A DNA stretch of 64,000 bases, from positions 90,519,256 through 90,583,255 of the forward strand of contig NW_026623056.1 of NCBI RefSeq assembly GCF_023065955.2. The letters run 5' to 3'. Positions 10,501 through 21,966 of this stretch are shown here, in pieces. This stretch comes from Ursus arctos (lineage: Eukaryota; Chordata; Mammalia; Carnivora; Ursidae). Every line of letters begins with the position of its first letter. The stretch's first letter is position 1. A program made the position numbers and the translations under genes. The notes beneath the pieces were generated by a model that saw nothing but the letters and a program-made list of their open reading frames with translations, made no database searches and was not told the DNA's origin.

Positions 10501-12860
10501 TGGTCAGCAGATGACCGCAAAGGTCTGGGCGAACTGAGGACATCCCAGGATGTCCTAGGCAACTCATTTCCACCTTTGGAAATGATCTTTTTTGGCACCC
10601 CTACTTTTCAGGAATTTTCCAAAGGAACCTCTCCGGATTTATAGTTTGTCAAAGAGAAACTTGCTTTGCAGCCGTATTTAGACACCTGCATTCTAACAGA
10701 TCTAGAGACGCATGAACTCCCAAGCAAGTCACGGTCCTGCGGCTGTAGGTGCAAGGTTGCACACTGGGGAGTTTATAGGACAGGGTCAAGAGGCTGAAGC
10801 GAGCGGGGGCAGTTGGCAGTTACCTTTGGGGTCTGAGCCTCTGCATTGAAAGCCAGAGCGACTCAGACAGAGCCGCATCCATCCAGCCCTGCTGGGGCAG
10901 CCCACTGATGTCAGAAGGAATCCGACAGGTTCCTGACCACATTCCTTCTCTGGGAACACCTGCTGTCAGAGACGCTTGCAGAAAGTAGTGTCAGGCGCTG
11001 AGCGGCCCCCCCCCCCCCCCCCCCCCCCGTGCAGCAGGAGTCCTGGAGCTCACCCTGGTCCTAGCCACAATCCGTGCGGTTCACTAGGCTCCCCGGGTGT
11101 CCTGGTGAACGCAGGCGGGGACTTGGGCACACACCCGGGTTTGGTGAGAATGTCATCCTGGGGGTGGGTCAGCCCTATTGTAGTGACACCAGTGTGTCTG
11201 CAAAACCTCAAGTCACATGAGTTCCTGGGGTTAATTTTGAGTGTCCCGAGGACACGTGACCTCAACCAATCAATACAGATGCAGATAAATTCAGATCCAG
11301 CCCACCCACCGCGAGAGGGGCTCCAGGGTGCCTGCCCTTCGATGCCTGGCGGTCTCCACATGTCCCGGAAAGCCCTCGGGCCCTTGTTGGGCACCACTCC
11401 CAAACAGTGAGTCTGGGTGTGCCCAGCTAGCATCTTGGGACACACGGAAGGTGTGATCGGGAAATCCCTGTCTCGCCTCTAAAGTATCTGCGGATGAGCA
11501 TAGTTTGCGCGAGCCTGTGGGGCGGTGAGGCGATGCGGACAGCTCCCTTTGCAGAGGGAGAAGTATTTCTCAGGATCAGAAGTGGAGAAACTGGTGAAGT
11601 GGACATGGGATGTAACACACGGGCGTACTCCACACCTATCAAGCAGAGTATTTTGCCAATAAGATTTATAATGATAAATTATAGAGTTACCAACGATCAG
11701 TTTATAAAAGACGTTTGTAGAAGGGTGTCACTGGGGGAGAGTGGAAACCTTGAGCTTCTTTGAAACCTTCTTCACCTTTGGGGTTTTCCATAGGATTTTC
11801 TTCGTTTCGATTGGAATCTGTGTATCTGTGTCACGGCACACGCACGGACCAGAATACCATGAGAGGGCGGGTTCTCCGGAGGGCAGGGTTTACTTTTTCT
11901 CTGTTAAATGTCGTATGTACAGGTCGCTGAAAGTGTCCCGTAAAACCAAGGTTTTCGCTTGCTTCTGTCTACCGATTAAAGTAAAATTTCACACAAGCCT
12001 TACAATTTCGAAGTTAATGCTTCCGAATGAAAGTGAAGAAAACATTAAAAGATGATCTTTTCGAGATAAAAAACAAAGCTAGCTAAGGCTCTGTTTCATC
12101 TGTAGTGAAAATCACCCAAAATAAACTTCCTTAATTCCGTTTTCTTATACAGTTTCGTGGTCTCTGTTGCTAGGGGTAACAACTTGGAATTGCATTTTCG
12201 CGTTTCCCTTCTTGGAGATAATGTGTCATGTAGTGTGGACCGTGGTACATTCTTAACCGTCAGCTTGGAAATCCTGTTTGGCCCTGCAACGACCCGGAAC
12301 GTGTGAGGGGCTGCAGGAACGAGAGTTCTGTACTTTGGGAATCAGCGTGTTTAAAAACCGGAATGAGTGGGGCTGGCCGTGTGCTAATACAAGCCGGATT
12401 TTTGTAATCTAGGAGGAGGTATTTCCTGCTCTTTCTGTTCATTCGCACAAAGAGACCGCAGGCCTGAAATCCGCATGTTCAGTCCCTGACAGCTGCGACT
12501 TGTTCTGTTCTTGAGAAGGGTGGCTTCACCGGGGCCTCGGGGGGTCCCTGCTCCGGCCAAGGAGCTCCATCAGCAGCCATGCTTTGCAGAATGTATTTCT
12601 GTGTGCAACTTGTATTTCTGAAAAGGCTTAAGACAATCTGTTGTTTCCTTTCTGGGTTCTCCCTCTGTGTTTTGGTGAGCTGTATTGATTTAAAAGGAAA
12701 TTGTACTAGGCCAGCAGTTGGGGTGAAGGGGTGTGCACCCCGCCTCAGAAGTGGCTCTGCGGCTGCGGCCCCACCCCGGTTGTTGTGCACCTCAAAACTC
12801 GAGTTTTCTAAAATAATCTTATTTTTCTACTTGTATGCTCCACGAATTTCAGATGTATAC
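7516..12860. other. Non-repetitive intergenic DNA downstream of BACE2
   Basis: I recognise no SINE, LINE, LTR or gene here. A subsection at about 8640-9250 is AT-rich, looks non-repetitive and lacks simple repeats, so it is a candidate conserved non-coding block. The only low-complexity features are a C run at 9289-9298, a T run near 9970, and the C23 run at 11006-11028. Short open frames show no resemblance to a known protein. Confidence 0.6.
11006..11028 (+). repeat. Poly(dC) run of 23
   Basis: An uninterrupted run of 23 C between 'agcgg' and 'gtgcagc'. The true length may be misassembled, as homopolymer C is hard to sequence. Confidence 0.95.
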
Positions 12861-12910
12861 CATTGAAAAGGAAATAAAAAGAATTTGGTTTGTTTGAATA
12901 AATAATACTT
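12861..12910 (+). terminator. Pair of AATAAA signals in intergenic DNA
   Basis: Two AATAAA hexamers lie close together (near 12871 and 12898), followed by 'gttgagtgtgg' and 'gcttttgttg', a GT-rich downstream context. No gene is recognised upstream apart from BACE2, whose stop is 6.3 kb away. They may be chance or the end of an unannotated transcript. Confidence 0.3.
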
Positions 12911-15889
12911 TCAACCTGTTGAGTGTGGAATTATTTCAATGCTTTTGTTGAAGTCCCGCTTTCGAAATTACTGTCCGAGGCGCGTCCTGGTCCACCTGCG
13001 TCCGCTACCACAATGTAGGTTCCTGGAAAGCGTCACAGATAAAACTGAATGTAGGGAGAGTCCAAACCCAATCACTGAGCTGTAAGATGGGAGGAGAATG
13101 AAGTGCTATGAAACGTGAGAACCCCCAGGCTGGGAAGAGACCGTGTAGAGATAAGCACATTGAAGGGGTCGTACAGATTGCACAGAATGTCAGCCTCGTC
13201 CTGGGGACTGACCTTGGCCGGCAGGGTGCTCCAGCTGGCCTGCCCACCATCCTGCAAGGACATGGTGTTCTCTGAATCCAACAGACGGACAGATGCCCAG
13301 GAACACACAACCAGACAAGTATTTGCCTGGAAGGGGGCCCTGGTCCGTCCCTCTGAGGGCAAACCTCTGCCCCCCACTGTCTCGCCAGGTGCTATGCCGA
13401 GCCATACCTTCCGGAAGCATAAGGGTCCAGCTGAGTGGGGCAGTTTCTCCAGAGGGATGTGGCCAGCTTGGGGGAAGCAGAAATAATGAACAGAGACAGA
13501 TGTCACTCATGAGCTGTGATCTAGCTGCTGCCCCAAACCTTGAAAAACACACTTCTTTCCGTGATTAGACGGGTCTGGTGACAAGGGGAAAAAGGGGAAT
13601 TTCAAACTGGTAGGAGGTGAAGCAGCAGAGTCACCAGAGAAAGAGGATAGGACATGTGCTTTCTAGTAATGAAGAAGATAATTTGATCTCAGTTTCATTT
13701 TTTTTTTCTATGCTGGCTTATTGTTTTGCCATTTTTAAGCTGTGGGTGACGTTGCAGATGTGGTTTTGTGTGTTTGTCACTAGGTGGTGCTGTTGCAGAA
13801 CTTTGTGGAATGACATTTGTGTTTTTTTTTTTTTTTTTTTTTAATTCTGTGTACCTTTGTTGGCAGATGTAACCAAGTGTGTGCATGTAGTTATACCCAG
13901 CAAGTATCCTAGGATGCTTACTCCTCCATTCTACTCTACGATAGAATCTTCAAAATATGCAAGCTAGATATGTAGTAAATCTTGTGGGTGATCCCCAAAT
14001 ACCCATTTTCTAGCCCCTGGCCTGTCTTATTTAGCTGCTGCACAGGGAGGGAAACTGAGTCACAGAGAGGTGCCACCAATTCTCCAGGTTCTCACTCGAT
14101 GGCAGGTCCATATTTGAAAAATCAGTTTGTCTGATAACCAGACCTATGATCTCAGCCATTCTGCTACTGTCTTTGTAAAGGTTAAAAATTGAGAATTGAA
14201 AGGAAATCTATTTTTAAAAATTAAAACGGGTATATGCTTAAAGAAAAATGCTACAAGGGAAAATATTGGGGGAGATATTTGCATATTTACACATTTGCAA
14301 ATATGTATTTGTATATTTACAAATATAAGGATGGAAGCTAACATTTATTGAACAAGGAATTCTGACCAGACATTCCATCCTTAGACCGGACCCTATCAGG
14401 TACACATTGTTACTAAAGATATCTTTTTAAACCACAGGGTGGAAGGCAAGGGCACAGAGAAGACATATTCAGAGAAATCCAGAGGTCTGGGGAAAGGAAG
14501 TTTGTACCCACACAATGAGAGCCCATAGACCAAGGTCTTAAGTGTGTTATCGTGGTAAAAAACGAAACAACACAAAACAAAAACACCAAAAGGCCTGCTG
14601 TCCTTTGCATATAAAAATTTCATACCAATAAGCCAAATGTATTAACCATATTCTATATTCTGATGCTTTGACATGGGGTACCTTGCTGACCACGGAGTGA
14701 CTGGACTGCCCGAGTTAGCCAATTCCTAGCGAGAGCAAGCAACTCACTTCAGAGTAAACCACACCCCTGGGTGCGGGCCTTTCAGATGCAAGTCACATAG
14801 TCCAGAGCCCACAGCCGCCACCTGTCTCCTTTGCCTGGTTCCTACGCTCCGGGCCTCTGTCCCCTCCCCACATCACCCCAGGGGCAGATACCAGGCAGCG
14901 AAAGACCACAGCCCCTGCTGTCTGTGATTGAATCTAGAGCCTGCTCAGATGATTGAATCTAGCCCAACCTGAGCCTCTCCACACTGCTTACCCATTCTTT
15001 GCTGTGGAAGCCACAGCGAAGGCTCTTGTCTTCTCCTCTTCCTGGCTCCCCCTGGTCCCCGGTTGTCCCTGGTGCTTCCCCACGTGGCCCCGGGGGCACG
15101 CCATGCCTCCTGTTTCCCAGGATCTTCCTCCCGGACAGTCGCTTCTGCTGTCTTACCATCCCTCATTAAAACAAGTCCCAGCTACCCTGAAAACACCAAA
15201 GAAGAACGTGAGAGCCCCGAAGAAAAGCAGGCAGAAGCTGGCACACGTGGGACACCAATGGTCAAGAAAACAGGCGGTGGCTCCTTCGATCTTACAATGC
15301 ACGCAAAATGTTTACATAGTTAGAAATCAAGCGAACACAGTGTTTAATGACAGTTCAGCTGCCCGAGAGGTGAACAGTCTCTGCTGGGCTGCTGAGGGGT
15401 GTAAGCCCGAGTGACCATTCCAGAGAGCCCGACCAAGACCCATGTCTTCTCTGTATCGATCCTTCTTTTGTAATCTAGCCTAAAGAAATAGAAATGTGGG
15501 CAAATCTGGAAATAATGGACAGAGAGAGAAGCAGTTTGCTGAATAATACCCCAGTATCACATCCATGTTTAGAGAGAAACGTACTAACAGGGACGCGTGC
15601 GTGAGATAGAACAATCTAGCAAGTGTGCGACATTCAACACTAACCTATAACCTCAAGATGCAGGGATTCTTGATGAAAGGAATAGTTTAGGGATTTTTAA
15701 TTCATTTATTTTTTATTGAAGTCATGCATCGACATCATCATTAAAAATTCAAATAATCCCAGGAGGCTTTTCACAGAAAGCAGTGGTCCCCGGCCTCACC
15801 CCTACCCACCTGTAGGTCCTACTGTGCAAATCTTTTCTCCTCTGGTACTTCTTCTATGGTTTTGTTGTTGTTGTTGTTGTTTGGGGTTT
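12911..15889. other. Intergenic DNA, mostly unique
   Basis: One MIR-like relic (about 14020-14140), a T18 run (about 13825-13842) and an A/T-rich stretch (14160-14340) are visible. The minus-strand open frame of 144 codons at 13072-13506 resembles no family I know. No gene is supported. Confidence 0.5.
14020..14140 (-). repeat. MIR-like SINE relic, antisense
   Basis: The block 'gggaaactgagtcacagaga' is the reverse complement of the MIR core/tail phrase. Flanks are too diverged to set boundaries. Confidence 0.55.
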
Positions 15890-16079
15890 TTTAAGACTTA
15901 TTTATTTATTAGAGAGAGAGAAAGCATGAGTGGGAGGGGTCGGAGGGGGGAAGAATCTCAAGCAGACTCCCTGCTGAGCGTGGAGCCTGACATGGGGCTC
16001 GATCTCACGACCCCGAGATCATGACCTGAGCTGAAATCAAGAGTCAGACGCTCAACCAACTGAGCCTCCCAGGCACCCC
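15890..16079 (-). mobile_element. can-SINE, antisense
   Basis: The order is tail (AAGACTTATTTATTTATT), GAGAGAG block, tRNA-like head ending AGGCACCCC. A short TTG microsatellite precedes it at 15862-15881. It marks the end of the 15 kb SINE-free zone. Confidence 0.92.
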
Positions 16080-16317
16080 TACTTCCATGTTTCTAAATGA
16101 CGTGTTTGTGCTTTTCCTGCTGCGTGATCAGCCCAAAGGCTTGAGCCGTTTGGTTAATTGGCAACCTGAGCCGATTTCTAAATTTCTGCATTTACTAAGG
16201 ACCATTTTTGGATTCTTCTTACCCAGGTGTGTATCTGCTTTTGCAGCTGTGCCCACTGTTTTAGTTACTGTCACTAATGTGATTTTAACATACAGGAAGG
16301 TTGATATGGTTAGTATT

Positions 16318-16482
16318 TTTTTTTAAAGATTTTATTTATTTGACAGAGAAAGAAAGAGAGCACAAGCAGGGGGAGTGGCAGGCAGAGGGAGAGGGAAAAG
16401 CAGGGGTCGATCCCAGGACCCTGGGATCATGACCTGAGCTGAAGGCAGACGCTTAACTGACCGACCGAGTCATCAGGTGCCC
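16318..16482 (-). mobile_element. can-SINE, antisense, with target duplication
   Basis: The T-rich tail and AAAGATTTTATTTATTTGACAGAG open the element and GGTGCC closes it. Flanks at 16302-16317 and 16483-16498 match at 14 of 16 bases, an aged target-site duplication. Confidence 0.93.
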
Positions 16483-18237
16483 TGATATAATTAGTATTAA
16501 TAAATGATTAATATAAAATATCCCCCCCGGTTAGTCATCTCATGCAATGTTACATACTTCTCCTAAATATCCTTGAGAAACACTGGATTATGTTTCTAAA
16601 ATTATCCAGTTGAGATTTGTTTTGGAATTGTACGAAATGTATAGATAAATTCGGGGAAAATTTACATTGTTGTGAGAGGGAGACTTTGGATTTATTGGAA
16701 TGAGTAGTTCTGTCTGGACTCGTCTTCCATCACGTCCCTCGAAGACTTCATTTCATGTATATCCACACCTATTGCTTGATCACTTAATTCCCAAGGATTT
16801 GGAATTTTCTCTTGTCCTTACGAAAGAGATTTTTTAATTCATTTTAAAATTGGTTCTTGTTCATGTATCTGAAAGCACCTGTTTTTCTGTGTTGATCCGG
16901 TAACTGGCCACATTTGTAAACTGTTTGTTTCTAACGAGCAGTTTTGTTCTGCTTTGATTTGTCTGGGGGTTTCCAAGAAGAAAATTTTGTCAGCTGCAAA
17001 TGATGGTAATTTTATGTCCTTTCTGATGTTTGTGCTTTTTATCTTCTTTTTTTTTTTTAATGCCAATTATGGCGTAAAACACAATGTTGGAGCTATTGTG
17101 TTTCCCCATGTTTTGAATAGGTGATATCTTTACAGGGTTCAAAAATCAAAACACCATATGGTGAGAAGTCTCCTTCCCACTCCCGACCTCTCGTCTGCCT
17201 GGCGTCCAGTGCCTCCCGTATTGCTCCCCGCCCCTGCCGAAGAGGTAACCTGCCATCGCCCTCCCACTTATCTTGAGGCACTGACCAGCATTTGTGTTTA
17301 TTTTCTCTCCCATTTTTAATCCAAAAAGGTAACAAATGATATACAGCATTCTGCTTTCTTCTTTTTCCCGCATAATTTACCTTGGGAGAATGTTCCATAC
17401 GTTTCTCCCAGATGCATCCTAGCCCCTGTACGCTTGTACCTTCTTTCTGTAATCCGCCCCTTAATGACATCATCCGGCTTGTTTGCCATCTTTTGTTTCT
17501 GCAAATGTGACTGCCATGAATAACCTTATACAAACATCGTTATGTGGGTAGGTCCACGTGTAAGATTAGTTTCCAGGAGGGGAATTGCTGGGTCAGAAGA
17601 CAGCTACATTCATAATCCTCACGAGGACTGTGAAATTGCCTTATAGAGGGATTTGCCAAGCGGATGGGTAGAGAATGACATTTCAGTGTAGTTCTAATTT
17701 GCATATCTTTTATTATGAGTGACTTTGGACATCTTTTGGCCATTTTTCCATTGGGCTGTTGGTCGATTTCTAGGGAACCAACACATAAATGTATTGGTGT
17801 ACATATTACAGGCTTTCCAAACGGAAGTCTCTTTACACGTCAACTTCATACTATCAGTGATGTTGGCAGATTATCCCGCTTGGATTTCCCAGCTGCGAAG
17901 TGACGTTCATACTAGCGCTGCTTTGCAGGGCTGGCTTGCAAATGACCCGAGCTAAATCCTAGCGTGCTTGCACCGCGCTGCCACGTACGAAGCACCAGCG
18001 GTGATGCTCGTTTCAGAAAGGTTGGGGGGACTTACCAGTTGCAATTTTGGTTTTCAGTTTGTCATGTCTTTTGACTGAATTTGTTGGGGTTTTTTGTTTT
18101 GTTTTTCCCTTTGAGAAAGGTGTGTACACTCGCACATACTCAGATTTACAAAACGGTTTCTGATAAGCCTTCTGGATTTAAGTCTGTTGGAAAAGTCTTC
18201 TCACCTCCAAGTTTATAAGACTCATAAACAGGGGCTT

Positions 18238-18426
18238 GGGACACCTGGGTGGCTCCGTTGTTAAGCGTCTACCTGCGGTTCAGGTCATGATCTCAGGGTC
18301 CTGGGAATCGAGCCCCGTGTGGGGCTCCCCACCCAGTGGAGAGCCTGCTTCTCCCTCTCCCTCAGCCCCTCCCTTCCACTCGTGCTCTCTTTCTCTCAAA
18401 TAAATAAATAAATCTTAAAAAGAAAA
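18238..18426 (+). mobile_element. can-SINE, sense
   Basis: Head GGGACACCTGGGTGGC, pyrimidine-rich centre (CTCCCTCTCCC), tail AAATAAATAAATAAATCTTAAAAAG. It interrupts antisense LINE-1 sequence. Confidence 0.93.
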
Positions 18427-19496
18427 GGCTTATAAACATGTTTTCTTCTGATTATATTTATGGCTTGCTTTTTTTGCAAACATTTCGTCTCTAACCCTTT
18501 TGGAATACATGCTCGTGCAAGGTGTGTGGTGTGGTTTCTGTAGGAAGGTGTACCTAGTTCTTACAGTAATTATTAAATAGCCCACCCTTTCCACCGGCTT
18601 AGGATGCCTTGCCATCACACATTTAGTCATTGTGTGTAGTTGGGTGTCTTCCTGGACTTTCTGTTCCCTCTCTTTCCTTTTTCTTTCTCTTCCAGTGGTC
18701 TGTTCTAGATCTTGCCAGTACCAGGCTGTTTCTGTATTAAAGGTTTATACCAGTTTTCATAGTCATCATGGCTCCTGCATTCACATTGCCCTTCTTTTTC
18801 AAACATTTCCTGGCTGTTCTCTTCTTTTTTCATGTGATCAGTTTGTTTAGCTGCCCCCCTCCAATACATATCGGGATGTTTACTGGGATCACATATGTGT
18901 GCAGTTGAACTTAGGGAGAACTTGACACGTCTCTGATGTTGAGGTATCCTCTCCAAGAAGAGGAAATGGGTTTCTATGTGTTAATTTCTCTTTTCTTTTC
19001 CTTCAGAACGTGGTAAAGTTTCTTTGGCATAGGTCTTGCCAATTTCTTATTAAATTTACTTCTAGGTATTTAATCTTTTTGTTGTGGTTGTTGTTACTGC
19101 AAATGAGATCTTTCTCCCATTAAATCTCCTAACTGATTGTTGTTTGTGAATATGAAAGCTGCTTGTTTCTATGTGTTAATTTTGTATCCTGCTTTCTGAG
19201 TGAATTCCTTTGAGATTTTTCAGGTGCGTGTTTTGGGTTTTGCAGGTATACGATTGTGTCATGTGCAAATACTGATAGTATCCTTTCGTTCTCTCCAATT
19301 TTGCATCTCTGTTTCCTTTCCCCTGTCGGATTACATCGTCCAGTACTTTACTTAGTAGAGTGTTAAATAGTAAAGACCATCTTATTTTGTTCCCGACTTT
19401 AAAATCTGATACTACTAGCAGAGAAAGAGATGACTTATGTTCAGGAAGCATCTATTTCTCATGGTTAATTTTGTGTTAATGTTACTGTGAAGGTAT

Positions 19497-19745
19497 TTTT
19501 TAGATGAGATTAACGTTTAAATTAGTGGACATCAAGTAAAGCACATTACCCTTTATACTGTGGGTGGGCCTCGCTCTATCAGTTGAAGGTCTTAAGAGGA
19601 AAAAGACTGAATTCTGCCTCCAAACAGCCTTCAGACTCAAGTCACCACATTAACTCTTCCCTGGGTCTCCAGCCTGCCCGGACGCCTGGCGAAGTTTGGA
19701 TTTTGCCAGGCTTACATGAGCCAGTTGCTTAAAATAAATCTATGT
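19497..19745. repeat. Unclassified old interspersed repeat (left part)
   Basis: The text 'gtgggtgggcctcgctctatcag' and 'ttgaaggtcttaagaggaaa' through 'aaaataaatctatgt' matches an old repeat I know by phrase but cannot name. It continues after the SINE complex at about 20151-20215 ('cttggttttgactggagaac'). Confidence 0.45.
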
Positions 19746-19929
19746 GGGATGCTGGGTGGCTCAGTCGGTTGAGGGTCAGATTCTGATCTCAGGGTCATGG
19801 GATTGAGCCCCACATTGGGCTCTGTGCAGGGTGTGGAACCTGCTTGAGATTCTCTCTCGCCCTCTGCCCCTTCCCTTGCTCACACGCACGTGCTTGCACT
19901 CTCTTCTCTCTCAAAAAGAAATATATATA

Positions 19930-19970
<41 letters not shown>

Positions 19971-20062
19971 TGCCTTGATCGTGGACTCCTGTCCTCCAAG
20001 ACTGTGAGTAAATGTTTCCTATACACACACACATATATATATAAAAATATATATAAAAAAAT
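19746..20062 (+). mobile_element. can-SINE with expanded tail and templated insert
   Basis: The SINE body runs from GGATGCTGGGTGGC to about 19920, followed by a (TA)/(TG) microsatellite tail. The tail contains 49 bases (19967-20015) identical to 22777-22825 in an MLT1-like LTR. A 15-base target duplication (aaaataaatctatgt) flanks the whole at 19731-19745 and 20063-20077, so the 49 bases lie inside the SINE insertion. Confidence 0.85.
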
Positions 20063-20163
20063 AAAATAAATCTATGTATCTATACATCCTATATACACAC
20101 ACACACATATATATATAAAAAATATATAAAAAAATAAAATAAATCTATGTATCTATACATCCT
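20018..20163 (+). repeat. 73-base tandem duplication with CA/TA microsatellites
   Basis: Two near-identical copies of about 73 bases (about 20018-20090 and 20091-20163), each made of a CA/TA stretch, TATATAAAA, and ending in 'ctatgtatctatacatcc'. The duplicated unit includes the right target-site copy of the preceding SINE. Confidence 0.9.
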
Positions 20164-20825
20164 CTTGGTTTTGACTGGAGAACTCTGTTTTTCTGGAGAA
20201 CTCCAGCTGGTATACCATCTATTTCTATTTTATTGAGAATTTTATCATAAATTTTACAATTTTGTTAGGTCCTTTTTTATCATCGGTGGAGGACATCACA
20301 ATTTCTCTCCTTACATTTAATAACATGGTGAATTATACTACCAGATTTCCTAACAGTGAACCATTTGCGCTTCTGGAATAACTTCTGTTTGGTTGTGATG
20401 TATTTTTCTTTTAGTGCTTTTAGATTCTGTTTGCTCATGTTTTCCCTAATATTTTCCTAACCATATTCACAACTGTGTTTTGTCTATAGTTTTCTTTTCC
20501 TGCTGTCTGTCAGGTATTATCAATGCTGTGCTCCTTCATAAAAATAATTTGGATGTTTACCCTTTTTCCTGCGCCCTGGAAGAGCTTATGTGTGGCAGTG
20601 GAATGATCCACTCTTTAAAAGTTTGGTAGAATTTCCTTAGGATTCTCTGTGCCTGATGTTCTTTTGCAAACTAGCACCTTGACACCTTTTGCCGTGTGTT
20701 TTATAGAAACAATCTGTTTAGATTTTCTCTTCCTACTAAAATCAGTTTTGATAAATTACATCTTCTTACAAAATTATGCGTCTTAATCCGGGTTCCAAAT
20801 TATACTTAGAAGTTAAGCATAACAG

Positions 20826-21018
20826 GGGCGCCTGGGTGGCACAGCGGTTAAGTGTCTGCCTTCGGCTCAGGGCGTGATCCCGGCGTGATGGGATCGAGCC
20901 CCACATCAGGCTCCTCCGCTATGAGCCTGCTTCTTCCTCTCCCACTCCCCCTGCTTGTGTTCCCTCTCTCACTGGCTGTCTCTATCTCTGTCAAATAAAT
21001 AAAATCTTAAAAAAAAAA
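20826..21018 (+). mobile_element. can-SINE, sense, with target duplication
   Basis: Head GGGCGCCTGGGTGGCACAG, CT-rich centre, tail AAATAAATAAAATCTT plus A-run. Flanks at 20808-20825 and 21019-21036 agree at 17 of 18 bases. Young-looking subfamily. Confidence 0.95.
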
Positions 21019-21264
21019 AGAAGTTAAGCATGACAGTCTTGTGATTCCTTTCCCCGTTGCTTCTCCTTCTGTAGCTTGTGTCTCCCTCATTCCTCATTTT
21101 GTGTATCTGTGCTCTTTTTTAATTGTATCAGGTTAGCTCATGACTTCACCATGTTATTGTTTTAAGGGTTTATTTTTTTAAAGGTTTTGTTGAACACTTC
21201 TGTTTACTGTTCTTATTCATTTCTGTTTTATGAATCCCTTTTTTCTTTGCTATACTTCCTTCTC

Positions 21265-21476
21265 TTTTTTTTTTTTTAAGATTTTATTTGAGAGGGAAAG
21301 AGCATGCCCACGTGGCGGGGGAGGAGCAGAGGGGGAGGGAGGGGAAGAGGGAAAGAATCCCAAGCAGAGTCAGCGCTAAGCCCACAGCCTGACTCGGGAA
21401 TTGATCTCATGCCCCTGAGATCATGAGCTGAAAAACAAGAGTCAGACGCTTAACCGACTGAGCCACCCAGGAGCCC
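21265..21476 (-). mobile_element. can-SINE, antisense
   Basis: T-run and TTAAGATTTTATTTGAGAGG open it; CCACCCAGGAGCCCC closes it. First of four antisense SINE units packed into 800 bases. Confidence 0.93.
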
Positions 21477-21491
21477 CTGCTTTAGTTTCTT

Positions 21492-21722
21492 ATTCTTTTT
21501 TTTTAATGATCATGGCCTCCACTTTACTTTATCTCTCTCTTTTAAGATTTTATTTATTTATTTGAGAAAGAAAGCGAGCACAAGCACGGGGAGCAGCAGA
21601 GGGAGAGGGGGAAGCAGGTTCCCTGCTGAGCAGAGAGCCCAACTCGGGGCTTGATCCCAGGACCCCAGGATCATGACCTGAGCCGAAGTCAGAGCTTAAC
21701 CGATTGCGCCACCCAGGCACCC
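21492..21722 (-). mobile_element. can-SINE with probable 3' transduction, antisense
   Basis: Read on the minus strand: tRNA-like head (from 21722), SINE body and A/T-rich tail (to about 21540), then about 34 bases of non-SINE sequence (21505-21538), then a second poly(A) of nine A (21496-21504). A 15-base direct repeat (ctgctttagtttctt on +) flanks the whole unit at 21477-21491 and 21723-21737. This fits read-through of a source SINE into its flank before retrotransposition. Confidence 0.75.
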
Positions 21723-21759
21723 CTGCTTTAGTTTCTTCTTGACTGATGATTAATATTTT

Positions 21760-21953
21760 TTTAAAGATTTTATTTATTTATTTATTTGACAGAGAGAGAC
21801 AGCCAGTGAGAGAGGGAACACAAGCAGGGGGAGTGAGAGACGGAGAAGCAGGCTTCCAGCGGAAGAGCCTGATGCGGGGCTTGATCCCATCACGCCGGGA
21901 TCACGCCCTGAGCCGAAGGCAGACGCTTAACTGCTGTGCCACCCAGGCGCCCC
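21760..21953 (-). mobile_element. can-SINE, antisense, with target duplication
   Basis: T-run, AAAGATTTTATTTATTTATTTATTTGACAGAG, GACAGCCAGTGAGAGAGG, closing in AGGCGCCCC. A perfect 13-base duplication (tgattaatatttt) flanks it at 21747-21759 and 21954-21966. Confidence 0.96.
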
Positions 21954-21966
21954 TGATTAATATTTT

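Larger units (their letters stand above)
16085..19480 (-). repeat. Mosaic of old LINE-1 fragments, antisense
   Basis: Reads as degraded antisense LINE-1. The 3'-end type text is at about 17340-17960 (the block with 'ggaattgctgggtcagaaga' at 17580). ORF2-type text is at about 18690-19430 ('cttctaggtatttaatc', 'gtgtcatgtgcaaatactg', and the block ending in 'gttcccgactttaaaatc'). Two can-SINEs interrupt it. There are probably several separate insertions. Confidence 0.65.

Noticed and set aside
13072..13506. 144-codon minus-strand open frame
   Set aside because: No known domain; two other long frames overlap it. It could be a relic but nothing supports a gene.
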